A DNA stretch of 64,000 nucleotides from NCBI GenBank assembly GCA_024236395.1, contig JACKKO010000002.1:1-64000 (forward strand). Reading direction: 5' to 3'. A program made the position numbers and the translations under genes. This stretch comes from Hyphomicrobiales bacterium. GTDB lineage: Bacteria > Pseudomonadota > Alphaproteobacteria > Rickettsiales > JACKKO01. Under the pieces are notes generated by a model. It saw nothing but the letters and a program-made list of their open reading frames with translations, was not told the DNA's origin and did no database searches. Shown here piece by piece: positions 38,630-48,325 of this stretch (positions within the stretch are counted from its first letter, which is position 1; the number at the start of each line of letters is the position of its first letter).

Positions 38630-39724
38630 TCAGCGCGGTAGCTTTAGCGCAATTCCGACATGCTCCCCATCTTCGCACATACATAACTCACCCCGATGCA
38701 GTTTTGCCGTATAGAACGCAAAGCGCAGGGCAAGCAGGCCATGGAAGTGGCTGCTATGAGTCATATCTTCTTCTTTTACCACCTGACAGCATTCTATGTG
38801 TTTTTCCTGTAATTCTTTGCTGGAAGAAACGCGTAACACGATATCTTCTTCCATAAATGTAATACCCAGGTAGAGCGTATCTGACGTATCTTCCTGCACA
38901 AACAGATATTCCACAATCAGAAGTGCCAGTGCCTTCTCCAACAACGCCATATCACCTTTAAAATGCGCTTCCGTATCCGGAAAATCCGTTACAACATCTA
39001 TGGCATTGATAGGGATAGCATTAGATTGTTTGGCATTCTCCAATGCCTCTTTCATCAACTTGGTCGCCGAGATCAGTGAATAATCCAGTTTTCGTTTGCT
39101 CAGCGCAATATACATCATTTCACGAATTGCCGTGATTACCTGAATTTCATAATTCGTAGCGTGGTTAATCATATTCAGGTAATCATGGTATTTTTCTGAA
39201 GGCATCGGCCCATAGGTTTCTGCACGAATAAGATCACTGTATCCCTGAATCGTATTAAGCGGCGAGAATAGGTCCTCTGATAGCAATGTCAGAATCTGCT
39301 CTCGCACCTGATTCTCGCATTTCTTCTGCATTGCCAGCTGGTTACGGTGTTTAAATATTTTGGACTCCACCACACTTTGTAAAACATCCAGGTCTGTGTT
39401 CTTTTCAATGTAGGCATCACACCCCAGATCAAAGCCCTTCCGACGATATTCCGCATTTGAGTAACATGTCAGAAAAATAAACGGCACCTCCTGTGCAGGG
39501 CTATGCCCTTCTTTGCGGTATTTTTCCAGCATTTCCAGCCCACCTAGCTCCGGCATATTAATATCGCAAAGTACGGCATCTGGTGTGTAGGTATCCATAC
39601 ACTTTAGCCCCTCATTACCATTTGCCACCTCCATCACCTCATAGCCACATGCCGTAAGGTATTCAGCAACCGTTTCCCGGTAATCAGGCGTATCTTCCAC
39701 CAGCAAGATACGTCCATAGGCCAT
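38630..39724 (-). CDS. Receiver plus degenerate histidine-kinase hybrid (pseudokinase)
   Basis: A 364-residue protein: receiver at residues 4-125 (LLVEDTPDY, phospho Asp in AVLCDINMPELGG, Lys in CDAYIEKNTD), then a HisKA-like helix pair and an ATPase-like fold. The expected S-H-E-L-R-T-P-L phospho-acceptor motif reads LSEDLFSPLNTIQGYSDLI, with Glu where the His should be. The G boxes are not recognisable, so autophosphorylation is unlikely. It probably acts as a phospho-responsive binding partner. It abuts the upstream kinase gene by one base (39724), so the two are coupled. Confidence 0.8.
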   Translation of the reverse strand: MAYGRILLVEDTPDYRETVAEYLTACGYEVMEVANGNEGLKCMDTYTPDAVLCDINMPELGGLEMLEKYRKEGHSPAQEVPFIFLTCYSNAEYRRKGFDLGCDAYIEKNTDLDVLQSVVESKIFKHRNQLAMQKKCENQVREQILTLLSEDLFSPLNTIQGYSDLIRAETYGPMPSEKYHDYLNMINHATNYEIQVITAIREMMYIALSKRKLDYSLISATKLMKEALENAKQSNAIPINAIDVVTDFPDTEAHFKGDMALLEKALALLIVEYLFVQEDTSDTLYLGITFMEEDIVLRVSSSKELQEKHIECCQVVKEEDMTHSSHFHGLLALRFAFYTAKLHRGELCMCEDGEHVGIALKLPR

Positions 39725-40905
39725 TACGCGGCTCCTGCCTGTTTCTGTTGTTGTAGGTTTGTAGCTTCTGCTAGGGTGCTACTGGCAAATTTTAGCATTA
39801 CCTGCGTGCCTCTTCCCTCCTCGCTGCTAATGGAAAGCTCCCCATGATGAAGCTGCATAAAACGCCGTGCCAAATAAAGGCCAATACCCGTTCCATCACT
39901 ATCTTTGGCATTACTGCCACGAAAGAAACGTGTACCCACATGATCCAGGTCGTTAGCGGATATCCCTCTGCCCTGGTCGGAAATGATAATGCCGAATGCA
40001 CCATCAGCATCACTTTTAGATGAACAGTGAATAGCGTTTTCTTGCGACGAGTATTTGACGGCATTCGAAAAAATATTTTCCAGTATCTCCTGGCAAAGCC
40101 GATGATCACCAAAATAGCGTACAGGCACGGCGCTACCATCAAAAACTATCTGGTAAGCGGGATAGAGCTGCTGGTAATCATCGATAATATTTTCCAGTAG
40201 CGCATGAAAATCAAACCATGCTGGTGCAAATGCCAGTTTGCCTGTCTCTAAGCGGCTGAAGTCCATCGTACTGGTAATCATGCTATCCATATGACGTACT
40301 GCACGCATAATTTTGGCCAAATGCTTCTGACACTCCTTATGTTCCGATACCAGTGGGTAGCGCCGCATGATCTGCGTTGATGTCGCAATAATTGCCAGGG
40401 GTGTACGGAACTCATGGGAGACCAGCGTGGCAAAATCAAGCTGCTGTTTGCTTGCTTCCTTTCCTTGCGTATCTTCGCGCAACACCTGGATGTGTTGACG
40501 ATGCTTATGCCGTTCAATTGCCGAAACGACTCTACGCACCAGGTGCTTTGCATTAAAAGCCCCCTTAACGAGGTAATCCTCCGCCCCGGCTTGTGCCGCC
40601 AGAATCGCCACCTTGTCACTATCTTCTACCGTTACTAGAATTACAGGGATCTCATACCCCTCTCCTTCTAGCAGTAACAGAATATCAATGCCTGATGCGT
40701 TACCAAGGTTCAAATCCAGCAGTATAATATCCGGCAGTTGACTGTTCTTTAGGGATGACAACACATCATCAAAGCCACTAACCTCTTTAACATCAAAAAG
40801 ATACTCCTCTGACCGCATAAGCATATGGGAATGCAGCTTCCTATCCAAGGTACTGTCATCTACTAGTAAAACAGAATATTCTTTACGCTTCTCAGACATT
40901 CGCAT
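39724..40905 (-). CDS. Receiver-histidine kinase hybrid
   Basis: A protein of about 393 residues. The receiver is at residues 8-130 (VLLVDDSTLD, phospho Asp in IILLDLNLG, Lys in DYLVKGAFN). HisKA has FATLVSHEFRTPLAII. The HATPase has the N box ILENIFSNAVKYSS and the G boxes DQGRGIS and GTGIGLYLARRF. It lacks membrane segments, so it is cytoplasmic and presumably receives phosphate or signal from another kinase. The frame is open 16 codons further up; the ATG at 40905 or 40899 is preferred because the extra part is hydrophobic and unlike a receiver start. It is coupled to the pseudokinase gene downstream. Confidence 0.88.
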   Translation of the reverse strand: MRMSEKRKEYSVLLVDDSTLDRKLHSHMLMRSEEYLFDVKEVSGFDDVLSSLKNSQLPDIILLDLNLGNASGIDILLLLEGEGYEIPVILVTVEDSDKVAILAAQAGAEDYLVKGAFNAKHLVRRVVSAIERHKHRQHIQVLREDTQGKEASKQQLDFATLVSHEFRTPLAIIATSTQIMRRYPLVSEHKECQKHLAKIMRAVRHMDSMITSTMDFSRLETGKLAFAPAWFDFHALLENIIDDYQQLYPAYQIVFDGSAVPVRYFGDHRLCQEILENIFSNAVKYSSQENAIHCSSKSDADGAFGIIISDQGRGISANDLDHVGTRFFRGSNAKDSDGTGIGLYLARRFMQLHHGELSISSEEGRGTQVMLKFASSTLAEATNLQQQKQAGAA

Positions 40906-41016
40906 TACTACCACATATACAACTATGAATTGTATACTGCAAATTGTCATCATTCAATTCTAAATTGTATTCCCTGGAAAATTAACTAAGGCTAGATACC
41001 TATCTGGCAACATGCT

Positions 41017-42324
41017 ATGTATGCTGGCATGAATCAGGATATGCTGCTGCAAGAGATACTTCCTCCGCTAAAAGCTGCTTATGAAACAATTGCAGCAGCA
41101 GTGTTTTCGCCGTCTGTTACATATCAGGTAGCCTGGCTTTTTGTATCACTGGTCGGCGGATTGATGCTTTCACGCTATCCCACGCGATGGTGTGACACAT
41201 TCATCACACAGCGTAACCCGCATGCATGGGTGGTTTCCCTGCTTAATGCGTTTAGGGCCATCATACTACCGCTGATTACTCTGCTGTTTCTTGGCCTCTA
41301 TCTGGCGGTTGGCCTTAAACTCTCGCTTTCAGGAAACATCATTTCCATCGCGGCGAATCTGGCATCCGTATGGATTGTCATTCGTTTTAGTTCATCTTTT
41401 GTACGCAAGCCGTGGCTAGCGAAGTGGATTGCAATTTTAGCAATGGCGGCAGCCACACTGAATATTCTTGGGCTACTGGATACCGTTATTACACAGCTTG
41501 AGGCCATTGGCTTCCAACTCGGTAAGACGCGTATTAGTATTTTTGGAATTCTAAAAAGCCTGCTCTTTCTCTTCTTATTTCTCTGGGGAGCCAACATGCT
41601 CTCTGGCACGCTGGAGCGAAAAATCCAGAGCATTTCCGAATTTACTCCTTCCTTACGGGTGCTGCTGGCCAAACTGTTCCGTATTACACTGGTCACCATT
41701 GCGATCCTGTTTGGCCTAAACACACTGGGGATTGATCTCACAGCCTTTGCGGTCTTTAGCGGCGCGGTGGGTGTGGGGCTTGGTTTTGGTTTGCAAAAAG
41801 TGGTATCAAACTTTATCAGCGGTATCATCTTGCTGATGGACCGTTCTATCAAGCCCGGTGATGTAGTCGTGGTGGATAATACATTTGGCTGGGTGAATAG
41901 CCTGCATGCACGCTATGTTTCTGTTATCACGCGGGATGGTAAAGAGCACCTGATCCCAAATGAACTACTGATTACCGAGAAGGTGGAAAACTGGTCGTAC
42001 AGTAGTGATAATATCCGACTGCGTATTCCCATCGGGATTTCCTACCACTCTGACCCTCGCAAGGCAATTGAGCTGGTCAAAGAGGCAGCAGCAGCTGTGC
42101 CCCGTATTCTCAAACACCCGGAACCAGTCTGTAATGTAACCGGCTTTGGGGAATCTTCGGTGGATCTGGAACTGCGTGTCTGGATTCGCGATCCATCCAA
42201 TGGGATTGGCAATGTTAAAAGCCAGATATTCCTGGAAATCTGGGATCGCTTCCATAAAAACGGCATCGAAATCCCCTTCCCGCAACTTGATATACATATG
42301 CGGGAACATAAGGCAAACGCTTAG
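41017..42324 (+). CDS. MscS-family mechanosensitive channel
   Basis: A 435-residue membrane protein with about five predicted helices before the pore helix. The MscS core is AVGVGLGFGLQKVVSNFISG (pore helix TM3), then LLMDRSIKPGDVVVVDNTFG (beta domain), RDGKEHLIPNELLITEKVEN and the carboxy-terminal alpha/beta domain. It is larger than Escherichia coli MscS (286 residues) because of the extra amino-terminal helices. Opens on membrane tension to release solutes. It is divergent from the hybrid kinase and overlaps the tail of the facing receiver gene by four bases. Confidence 0.9.
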   Translation: MYAGMNQDMLLQEILPPLKAAYETIAAAVFSPSVTYQVAWLFVSLVGGLMLSRYPTRWCDTFITQRNPHAWVVSLLNAFRAIILPLITLLFLGLYLAVGLKLSLSGNIISIAANLASVWIVIRFSSSFVRKPWLAKWIAILAMAAATLNILGLLDTVITQLEAIGFQLGKTRISIFGILKSLLFLFLFLWGANMLSGTLERKIQSISEFTPSLRVLLAKLFRITLVTIAILFGLNTLGIDLTAFAVFSGAVGVGLGFGLQKVVSNFISGIILLMDRSIKPGDVVVVDNTFGWVNSLHARYVSVITRDGKEHLIPNELLITEKVENWSYSSDNIRLRIPIGISYHSDPRKAIELVKEAAAAVPRILKHPEPVCNVTGFGESSVDLELRVWIRDPSNGIGNVKSQIFLEIWDRFHKNGIEIPFPQLDIHMREHKANA

Positions 42325-42788
42325 TAATCTCTACCCAGCCCTAAATTTTGATTATTTACGAAATACTTCTCGAAAAAAGCACAGAGACCAGGATCAAGCT
42401 CAACACGTGCACTTTTGAGAGCCATCAATAGCGATCCAGGCGTATTGAGCTTCTTAAATTTCAGAACATTTTCTGCTAACTGCATTTTAGGATGCTCGGC
42501 GCCAGTATTCCATATCACAGGGATAGTCTTTAATTGTTCGTTGCTCGCTAATTGTGAAATCAGCCATGATCCATTCTCTCTCTCAGGTTTTCCACATTTC
42601 ATATTTTCGTCTGTAATAATAACTGCCAACGACGCAGATTCTTTTGCAGTTAACTTAGTAAGCTTATCATACGCATGTTTCCCATCAAATGCTTCAATAA
42701 CCGAGAAGCCAAGCTCATTCAGCCAACGACTCCAGTTCTTCCGGTAGTCCGGATTGTCATCAACAATACAAACAATTAATTTTTCCAA
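42321..42788 (-). CDS. Single-domain response regulator
   Basis: A protein of about 155 residues that is only a receiver: VCIVDDNPDYRK acidic pair, phospho Asp in AVIITDENM, switch Thr in IWNTGA, Lys in KFKKLNTPG, and a short tail. It has no output domain, as in CheY- or DivK-type shuttle proteins. The frame opens at a TTG at 42806; the TTG at 42788 is preferred because GGGG lies eight bases upstream and the protein then starts right at the receiver. Its last four bases overlap the end of the MscS gene. Confidence 0.75.
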   Translation of the reverse strand: MEKLIVCIVDDNPDYRKNWSRWLNELGFSVIEAFDGKHAYDKLTKLTAKESASLAVIITDENMKCGKPERENGSWLISQLASNEQLKTIPVIWNTGAEHPKMQLAENVLKFKKLNTPGSLLMALKSARVELDPGLCAFFEKYFVNNQNLGLGRDY

Positions 42789-42868
42789 GTTATTACCCCA
42801 TACCAACTAAATATTTCTGTCGTAATATGTATACAAATGTATTATTTCCCTATAAAAGACTAGATTCC

Positions 42869-42898
42869 ATTTATTCTATTGATATAGATAGAATAAAT
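42869..42898. promoter_or_regulatory. Perfect inverted repeat upstream of dxs
   Basis: ATTTATTCTAT and ATAGAATAAAT form perfect 11-base arms around an eight-base centre, 17 bases before dxs. The AT-rich dyad fits an operator for a dimeric repressor or a weak bidirectional terminator. No known consensus is recognised. Confidence 0.4.
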
Positions 42899-42915
42899 AA
42901 AAGAAAAGCAGATAA

Positions 42916-44868
42916 ATGCCTAACAACTCCTTATTACACCAGATAGCATCACCTACTGATCTTAAGTCTCTCTCTGATGCCCAGTTACAGCAATTGGCAG
43001 AGGAAGTACGGCAGGAGACGATTTCCGTGGTTTCCCGCACGGGAGGACATCTGGGAGCTGGCTTAGGCGTCGTGGAGCTGACGGTCGCACTACACCATGT
43101 GTTTAATACCCCGAAAGATCGCCTTATCTGGGACGTTGGGCACCAGACCTATCCCCATAAGATTCTGACCGGGCGGCGTGATCAGATGCACACGTTGCGT
43201 AAAGGCGGCGGGCTTTCCGGCTTTACCAAGCGCAGTGAGAGCGAATATGATCCATTTGGAGCGGGGCATAGTTCCACATCCATCTCCGCTGCACTAGGGA
43301 TGGCCGTGGCACGGGATAAAGCCGGGGAAGACCATGAGGTTATCGCTGTCATTGGCGATGGCGCGATGAGTGCCGGCATGGCCTATGAAGCCATGAACAA
43401 TGCCGGGGCCATGGATACCCGCCTGATTGTGATCCTAAACGATAATGACATGTCCATTGCCCCGGCCGTCGGGGCGATGAATAACTATCTTTCACGGCTA
43501 ATCGCCTCTCCGCGCTACCGCTCTTTCCGTGACCTGATGAAACAGTTCGCCAGTCACCTGCCGGAGCCGCTGGAAGCCGCCGCACGCAAAACCGAGCACT
43601 ATGCCCGAAGCTACTGGACCGGTGGTAATTTCTTTGAAGAGATGGGTTTTTATTACATCGGCCCGGTGGATGGGCACCGGCTGGATCACCTGCTGCCAGT
43701 CTTGCGCAGCGTGCGGGATCGCAAAGAAAATCGCCCGATCCTTATCCATGTGCGTACTGAGAAAGGCAAGGGCTTTGATTCCCCCGATATTTGTGAAGAA
43801 AAATATCACGCGGTAAAGCGCTTTGACGTTGCCACGGGTGTACAGGAAAAGCCTAAACCCACCGCTCCTACCTATACTCGCGTTTTTGCCGATACTCTGA
43901 TTTGGCTGGCAGAAAAAGATTCTAAAATTATTGGTATCACCGCCGCCATGCCTTCCGGAACAGGTATGGATCGTTTCGGCGAACGCTTCCCTGATCGCAT
44001 GTATGATGTCGGTATCGCCGAGCAACACGCCGTAACATTTGCCGCAGGTCTGGCGGCTGAAGGGTATAAGCCCTATTGTGCCATTTACTCCACTTTCCTG
44101 CAGCGTGCCTATGACCAGGTAGTACACGACGTCGCTATCCAGAAGTTGCCGGTACGCTTTGCGATTGACCGCGCCGGGCTGGTGGGATCAGATGGCGCCA
44201 CCCACGCCGGGGCATTTGATACGGCCTATCTCGGTGCCCTGCCCAATTTTGTTCTCATGGCCGCCAGTGATGAGGCCGAACTCGCACGCATGATTGCCAC
44301 TGCTAACCTGATCGATGATGCCCCTTCTGCCTTTCGTTACCCACGCGGTGAAGGCACAGGCATTGTACTCCCGGAGAATCCAAAACCACTGGAAATTGGC
44401 AAGGGCCGTATCATCCGGGAAGGCAGTACCATCGCCCTTCTCAGCTATGGCGCACGCCTGCAAGAGTGCATGAAAGCCTCAGAACAACTAGAAGCCCGTG
44501 GCCTCTCTACCACCATCGCTGATGCGCGTTTTGCAAAACCACTAGATACTGCATTGGTCAAAAAACTCATGAAGAATCATGCCGTGTTTATCACCATTGA
44601 AGAAGGCGGTATTGGCGGTTTTGGTGCCCACGTACTGCACTATCTCAGCCAACACGGATTGCTGGAAAACGGCCCCGCTGTTCGCACCCTGTGCCTACCG
44701 GATCTGTTTTTGGATCATGATAGCCCGGACGCACAATACCATGCCGCCAAACTTGATGCAGAAGCCATTGTACACACGGCTATTGACGCACTCCCTAAAA
44801 AGAAAGCTAGCATTTTACAACCGATGCCAAAGCGCAAACGCATTAGCAAAAAACCAAACGCAACATAA
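42916..44868 (+). CDS. dxs: 1-deoxy-D-xylulose-5-phosphate synthase
   Basis: A 650-residue thiamine-diphosphate enzyme that joins pyruvate and glyceraldehyde-3-phosphate, the first step of the MEP isoprenoid pathway. Motifs: [18 protein letters not shown], the cofactor site [20 protein letters not shown] through NDNDMSI, the transketolase Glu in [14 protein letters not shown], and [15 protein letters not shown]. The last 20 residues are a basic extension not seen in most family members (KKKASI through KRKRISKK). No strong ribosome site is seen. Confidence 0.96.
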   Translation: MPNNSLLHQIASPTDLKSLSDAQLQQLAEEVRQETISVVSRTGGHLGAGLGVVELTVALHHVFNTPKDRLIWDVGHQTYPHKILTGRRDQMHTLRKGGGLSGFTKRSESEYDPFGAGHSSTSISAALGMAVARDKAGEDHEVIAVIGDGAMSAGMAYEAMNNAGAMDTRLIVILNDNDMSIAPAVGAMNNYLSRLIASPRYRSFRDLMKQFASHLPEPLEAAARKTEHYARSYWTGGNFFEEMGFYYIGPVDGHRLDHLLPVLRSVRDRKENRPILIHVRTEKGKGFDSPDICEEKYHAVKRFDVATGVQEKPKPTAPTYTRVFADTLIWLAEKDSKIIGITAAMPSGTGMDRFGERFPDRMYDVGIAEQHAVTFAAGLAAEGYKPYCAIYSTFLQRAYDQVVHDVAIQKLPVRFAIDRAGLVGSDGATHAGAFDTAYLGALPNFVLMAASDEAELARMIATANLIDDAPSAFRYPRGEGTGIVLPENPKPLEIGKGRIIREGSTIALLSYGARLQECMKASEQLEARGLSTTIADARFAKPLDTALVKKLMKNHAVFITIEEGGIGGFGAHVLHYLSQHGLLENGPAVRTLCLPDLFLDHDSPDAQYHAAKLDAEAIVHTAIDALPKKKASILQPMPKRKRISKKPNAT

Positions 44869-44885
44869 GTAGTTCAATTAGTTGA

Positions 44886-47756
44886 CTAGTTACGACGGAA
44901 AAAACGGTTCTCCCAGAAACGCTCAGCCCCTGTATTATCCCACGTGATTCTTGGATTACTTAAATCACCTGATAATGTAACAACCGCTGGCACAGTTGTA
45001 GGAGAACCGCGCACAAAAATTCGCATGCCTATACGCGAATCCATTTGCCAGTTCGCAAAATCAAGGCCAATATCTGCCCCCAATGCACCCAGCAGCGGAT
45101 GTTGTGTTGCAACATCATAAAATTGCACCTTGCCTTTGGTAACACGGATATTTGAGGACACCACATCGAAAGCCGTCCTGCCGGTTGTCAGTGCGCGATT
45201 GGCCCAGAAACGCACCTCCTTAATTTTGTTTAATGTCCCGATTTTTTCTGAAAATAATTCCAAGTCTATCCCTTTTAGATATATCCCCCTCGCCAGTATG
45301 GTTGCACCACCCTCCATGGAATGCATCCATTCGTCCCAGTTTCTTCCCGACATTGAAATACTACCATTCAGGTTTGCACGCCCCCGCACTACATCATAGC
45401 CTATCATATCACTTAGCAACACATTAAGGTCGGCATTTGTCATAGCAAACGCATACACAAAAGAAGAGCGCTCTTCCCCATAAGTAAAACGTATATCACT
45501 CAGTTTTAAGCTACCATCATATATATTGGCCGTTACCTGATCGAGTATCAGACTCCCCTTGTCCAGATAACCATTCCCTATCACATTGCTAAATACAGTA
45601 TTTTCTACAGCAACCTCTCCAATATTAAGGGAAATGTTACCACCATAAAAATTATCCAGTATACTTAAGTCAATGGGCGTATTTGACCAGATGGGTGACT
45701 GAACTGCATCATCGGTGTTGCCCGTTCTTTCAACCTTATCCAAAGCACTATTCTTCGTGCTTTCTTCAGATTTCTTTACTCTAAATCCCTTGATGGCTAA
45801 CTTATCCGCATTCATAGAAGCATCCATGAATGTCTTAAATTCCTGTACACGAAGTCGTACCATACCAGAAAAATGCCCCAACACATCAGATTCACTTTCT
45901 ATTACGTTGAGCTCTGCAGACAAAGGCGTTGTTTTTACTGATGCATTAACATTCTGGAAATGTTCTCCTTCTATCTCCACATCTCCAATACCGAAGGAGA
46001 GGGTAATGTTTTTATAATATGGTTCCATTACACGAAGAAATGTAAAAAATGGCGAATAGCTAATATCTGTTGTAAGCCCGGTGCGCTCAATATTATCCTT
46101 AAAAAGCTGAAGAACACTCCTGTCTAATGTGAGGGAGTTTATATTCGTCGCTGCATTTATTGTTGCGCTTTTTCCACGTGTAATTGCTGCCCTGGAGAAG
46201 GCTTTCCTTCCATCATACTCAATGGTTAGCGACGGAACTTGTAATTGCTCCGGATAATAAACCAGCTCTCCCTTCACCACGAGCTTTTTTGTAGGATTCT
46301 TCGGATTCTCATAACCTGCTTTTTTAGCTTTCTCATCATTCAGCTTGCGCTTATTCCTTGGGTTCAGCCAATCATTAAATTCGTCTATATTGTTACTAGC
46401 AAACTCAACCTTGCTGGCATATTCCACCTTATCTGCATTTGACAACAGAGCCAGCTCATCATGTGACACTTCCTCCCAATTAACATACGAATCACCGGGA
46501 AGTTTTTCAGCTTTCAGTGAATGCACCACCACCTCACCACTGTGTAACAAATTGGTTTTTAAATGGAAATTTTCAAATGCATGCTGTTTATAATTAACTT
46601 TTTTTGAGTTAATTTCTGTTTGAAAGTTTATACCATGTGTTATGGTGAATGACTCCTTACTTACCTCAGCACTGGAACTCTCAGCAGACAATCCTTCCTT
46701 GCTTTGTTTTACCCGCTCCTGCGCGGCAAAAACTGACTCATTCAGAATAACATCATCCATATCCAGTGCTTCAAAATCCAGATTGATCTGCACCTGATCA
46801 GGCGTCGCATTATTATAACTAAACCCGCCAGTGCCCTTCATTCTATCAGAATCAAAACTGAAATCCTTCAATCCTATGCCTTCTTCTGTTATATAAAATG
46901 ACCCGGTGCTATTTGTTGGTTCCTGATAAAAAAGACGGGAAAGTATGCGTGAGAAACGCTGATTACTTATAAAAGAATTTTCTGCCAGTGTACGGATATC
47001 CGGATCAATATGTGCACTCACCTTAGCGCTGGCTACAACCGTTGGATTGACCTTGGATACCGAACCATCCATACTAAAAAAAGAATTTCCGGCATTAACC
47101 TCAATCTTCAGGCTTGCATTACCCCCTGCCCCCACTTGCGCTACACTGGCATTAAAGCGAATCGGTAAACGTGCACGAATCGGATCAATTTCACCCGAAA
47201 CGTGAAATGGGCCATTAATACCTTCTGCATACGATGTACTATTCGCCAGACGAATCATGTCCTCTGGTTTACGCACCCCGTCCTGCTGGTTCCAGGCAAG
47301 GATAAACATTAAACTGTGAATCTCGAGTTTTACCCCTATCATTTGTCCCAGAAGATGTTTGATATCGGCAAATGCATCTTCAGCACCCATACGAAGCTTC
47401 TGATATTCAACCGCATCCACTTTTGCGTTATCAAGCATAATATATCGAGGTCTGCGCTGGTTCGGAAGAAGGGGCAAACCAATAGCTACCTCAGGCAAAT
47501 CCACCAGCTCAAGTCCAGTTTCTCCAGCATCCGTTTTGCGGCTAATGGTAATGTGTCCAAGATGTACTTCAGGCAGCGGGAAATAGGTAGTTTCTATGCT
47601 GCCGCTGGCAGATATCTGCAGTCCTGTTTGCTGTGCAACCTCTGCCAGCCATTCCTGACGTAATTTTTCCCAGTTTGTTACTAAAGGCAGTCCATAAACC
47701 ATCACTGCCCCTGCAAAAACCACTAGTCCAATAATAATCAGCAACAGCTTCTTCAT
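44886..47756 (-). CDS. AsmA-family protein
   Basis: A 956-residue protein anchored by one amino-terminal helix (LLLIIIGLVVFAGAVMVYGL). The AsmA pattern follows directly (REWLAEVAQQTGLQISASGS, HLGHITISRK), with a long repetitive beta-rich periplasmic region. The AsmA_2-like end (GRANLNGSISMSGRNWDEWM, GGATILARGIYLKGIDLELF) holds the conserved carboxy-terminal pattern. Members are bridge-like proteins implicated in lipid transport to the outer membrane. It lies just before cytochrome b561 on the same strand. Confidence 0.85.
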   Translation of the reverse strand: MKKLLLIIIGLVVFAGAVMVYGLPLVTNWEKLRQEWLAEVAQQTGLQISASGSIETTYFPLPEVHLGHITISRKTDAGETGLELVDLPEVAIGLPLLPNQRRPRYIMLDNAKVDAVEYQKLRMGAEDAFADIKHLLGQMIGVKLEIHSLMFILAWNQQDGVRKPEDMIRLANSTSYAEGINGPFHVSGEIDPIRARLPIRFNASVAQVGAGGNASLKIEVNAGNSFFSMDGSVSKVNPTVVASAKVSAHIDPDIRTLAENSFISNQRFSRILSRLFYQEPTNSTGSFYITEEGIGLKDFSFDSDRMKGTGGFSYNNATPDQVQINLDFEALDMDDVILNESVFAAQERVKQSKEGLSAESSSAEVSKESFTITHGINFQTEINSKKVNYKQHAFENFHLKTNLLHSGEVVVHSLKAEKLPGDSYVNWEEVSHDELALLSNADKVEYASKVEFASNNIDEFNDWLNPRNKRKLNDEKAKKAGYENPKNPTKKLVVKGELVYYPEQLQVPSLTIEYDGRKAFSRAAITRGKSATINAATNINSLTLDRSVLQLFKDNIERTGLTTDISYSPFFTFLRVMEPYYKNITLSFGIGDVEIEGEHFQNVNASVKTTPLSAELNVIESESDVLGHFSGMVRLRVQEFKTFMDASMNADKLAIKGFRVKKSEESTKNSALDKVERTGNTDDAVQSPIWSNTPIDLSILDNFYGGNISLNIGEVAVENTVFSNVIGNGYLDKGSLILDQVTANIYDGSLKLSDIRFTYGEERSSFVYAFAMTNADLNVLLSDMIGYDVVRGRANLNGSISMSGRNWDEWMHSMEGGATILARGIYLKGIDLELFSEKIGTLNKIKEVRFWANRALTTGRTAFDVVSSNIRVTKGKVQFYDVATQHPLLGALGADIGLDFANWQMDSRIGMRIFVRGSPTTVPAVVTLSGDLSNPRITWDNTGAERFWENRFFRRN

Positions 47757-47788
47757 GGACGCGAAATCCCTTTCCTATAGACACACAC

Positions 47789-48325
47789 TTACAGCATGCG
47801 ATCTAATACATCCTTTTCCGGATCTTTATCAACAAAGCGGTGCTTTAACGCTCCGGCAACGTGTATAATCACTATAGCAAGTAATACATAAGGCAACACT
47901 CCGTGCACTTCACGGAGAAATTCTCCCAGTTCCTTATTTCTTTCCAACACCTTTGGCAGAGGTATTGAAAATAACCTCACACTGTAGCCATAGGCATTTG
48001 ACATCAGATACCCTCCGACAGGCACAGCCAGCATTAACAGGTACAGAATACCGTGGGTCGCATGTGCTAGCTTCTTTTCCCATGCATCCAGTTTTTCTGG
48101 CAACTCAGGAATACGTGAAGAGAGACGTACTACAATACGTATCACCACCAGGAAAATCAGCAAAGCACCAAAGGACTTGTGGATGCCCACCAGAGCACGC
48201 GGCACTTCATCATCAAATTCTTCCGCCACCCAACCAGAGGCAACCATACCAACGATAATCAATGCAATCAGCCAGTGCAATGCACGTAATAACATTGGAT
48301 ATTTTTGGTTTTCAGACCCAGACAT
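47789..48325 (-). CDS. Cytochrome b561
   Basis: A 178-residue protein with four membrane helices and the haem-ligand His of the bacterial b561 family: LLRALHWLIALIIVGM, ALVGIHKSFGALLI, LAHATHGILYLLMLAVPVGG and LLAIVIIHVAGALKHRF. It probably passes electrons from quinol in the inner membrane. The start at 48325 follows GAGGAGGTGGAGTA; a longer frame to 48592 has no such site and begins with unrelated sequence. Confidence 0.88.
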   Translation of the reverse strand: MSGSENQKYPMLLRALHWLIALIIVGMVASGWVAEEFDDEVPRALVGIHKSFGALLIFLVVIRIVVRLSSRIPELPEKLDAWEKKLAHATHGILYLLMLAVPVGGYLMSNAYGYSVRLFSIPLPKVLERNKELGEFLREVHGVLPYVLLAIVIIHVAGALKHRFVDKDPEKDVLDRML

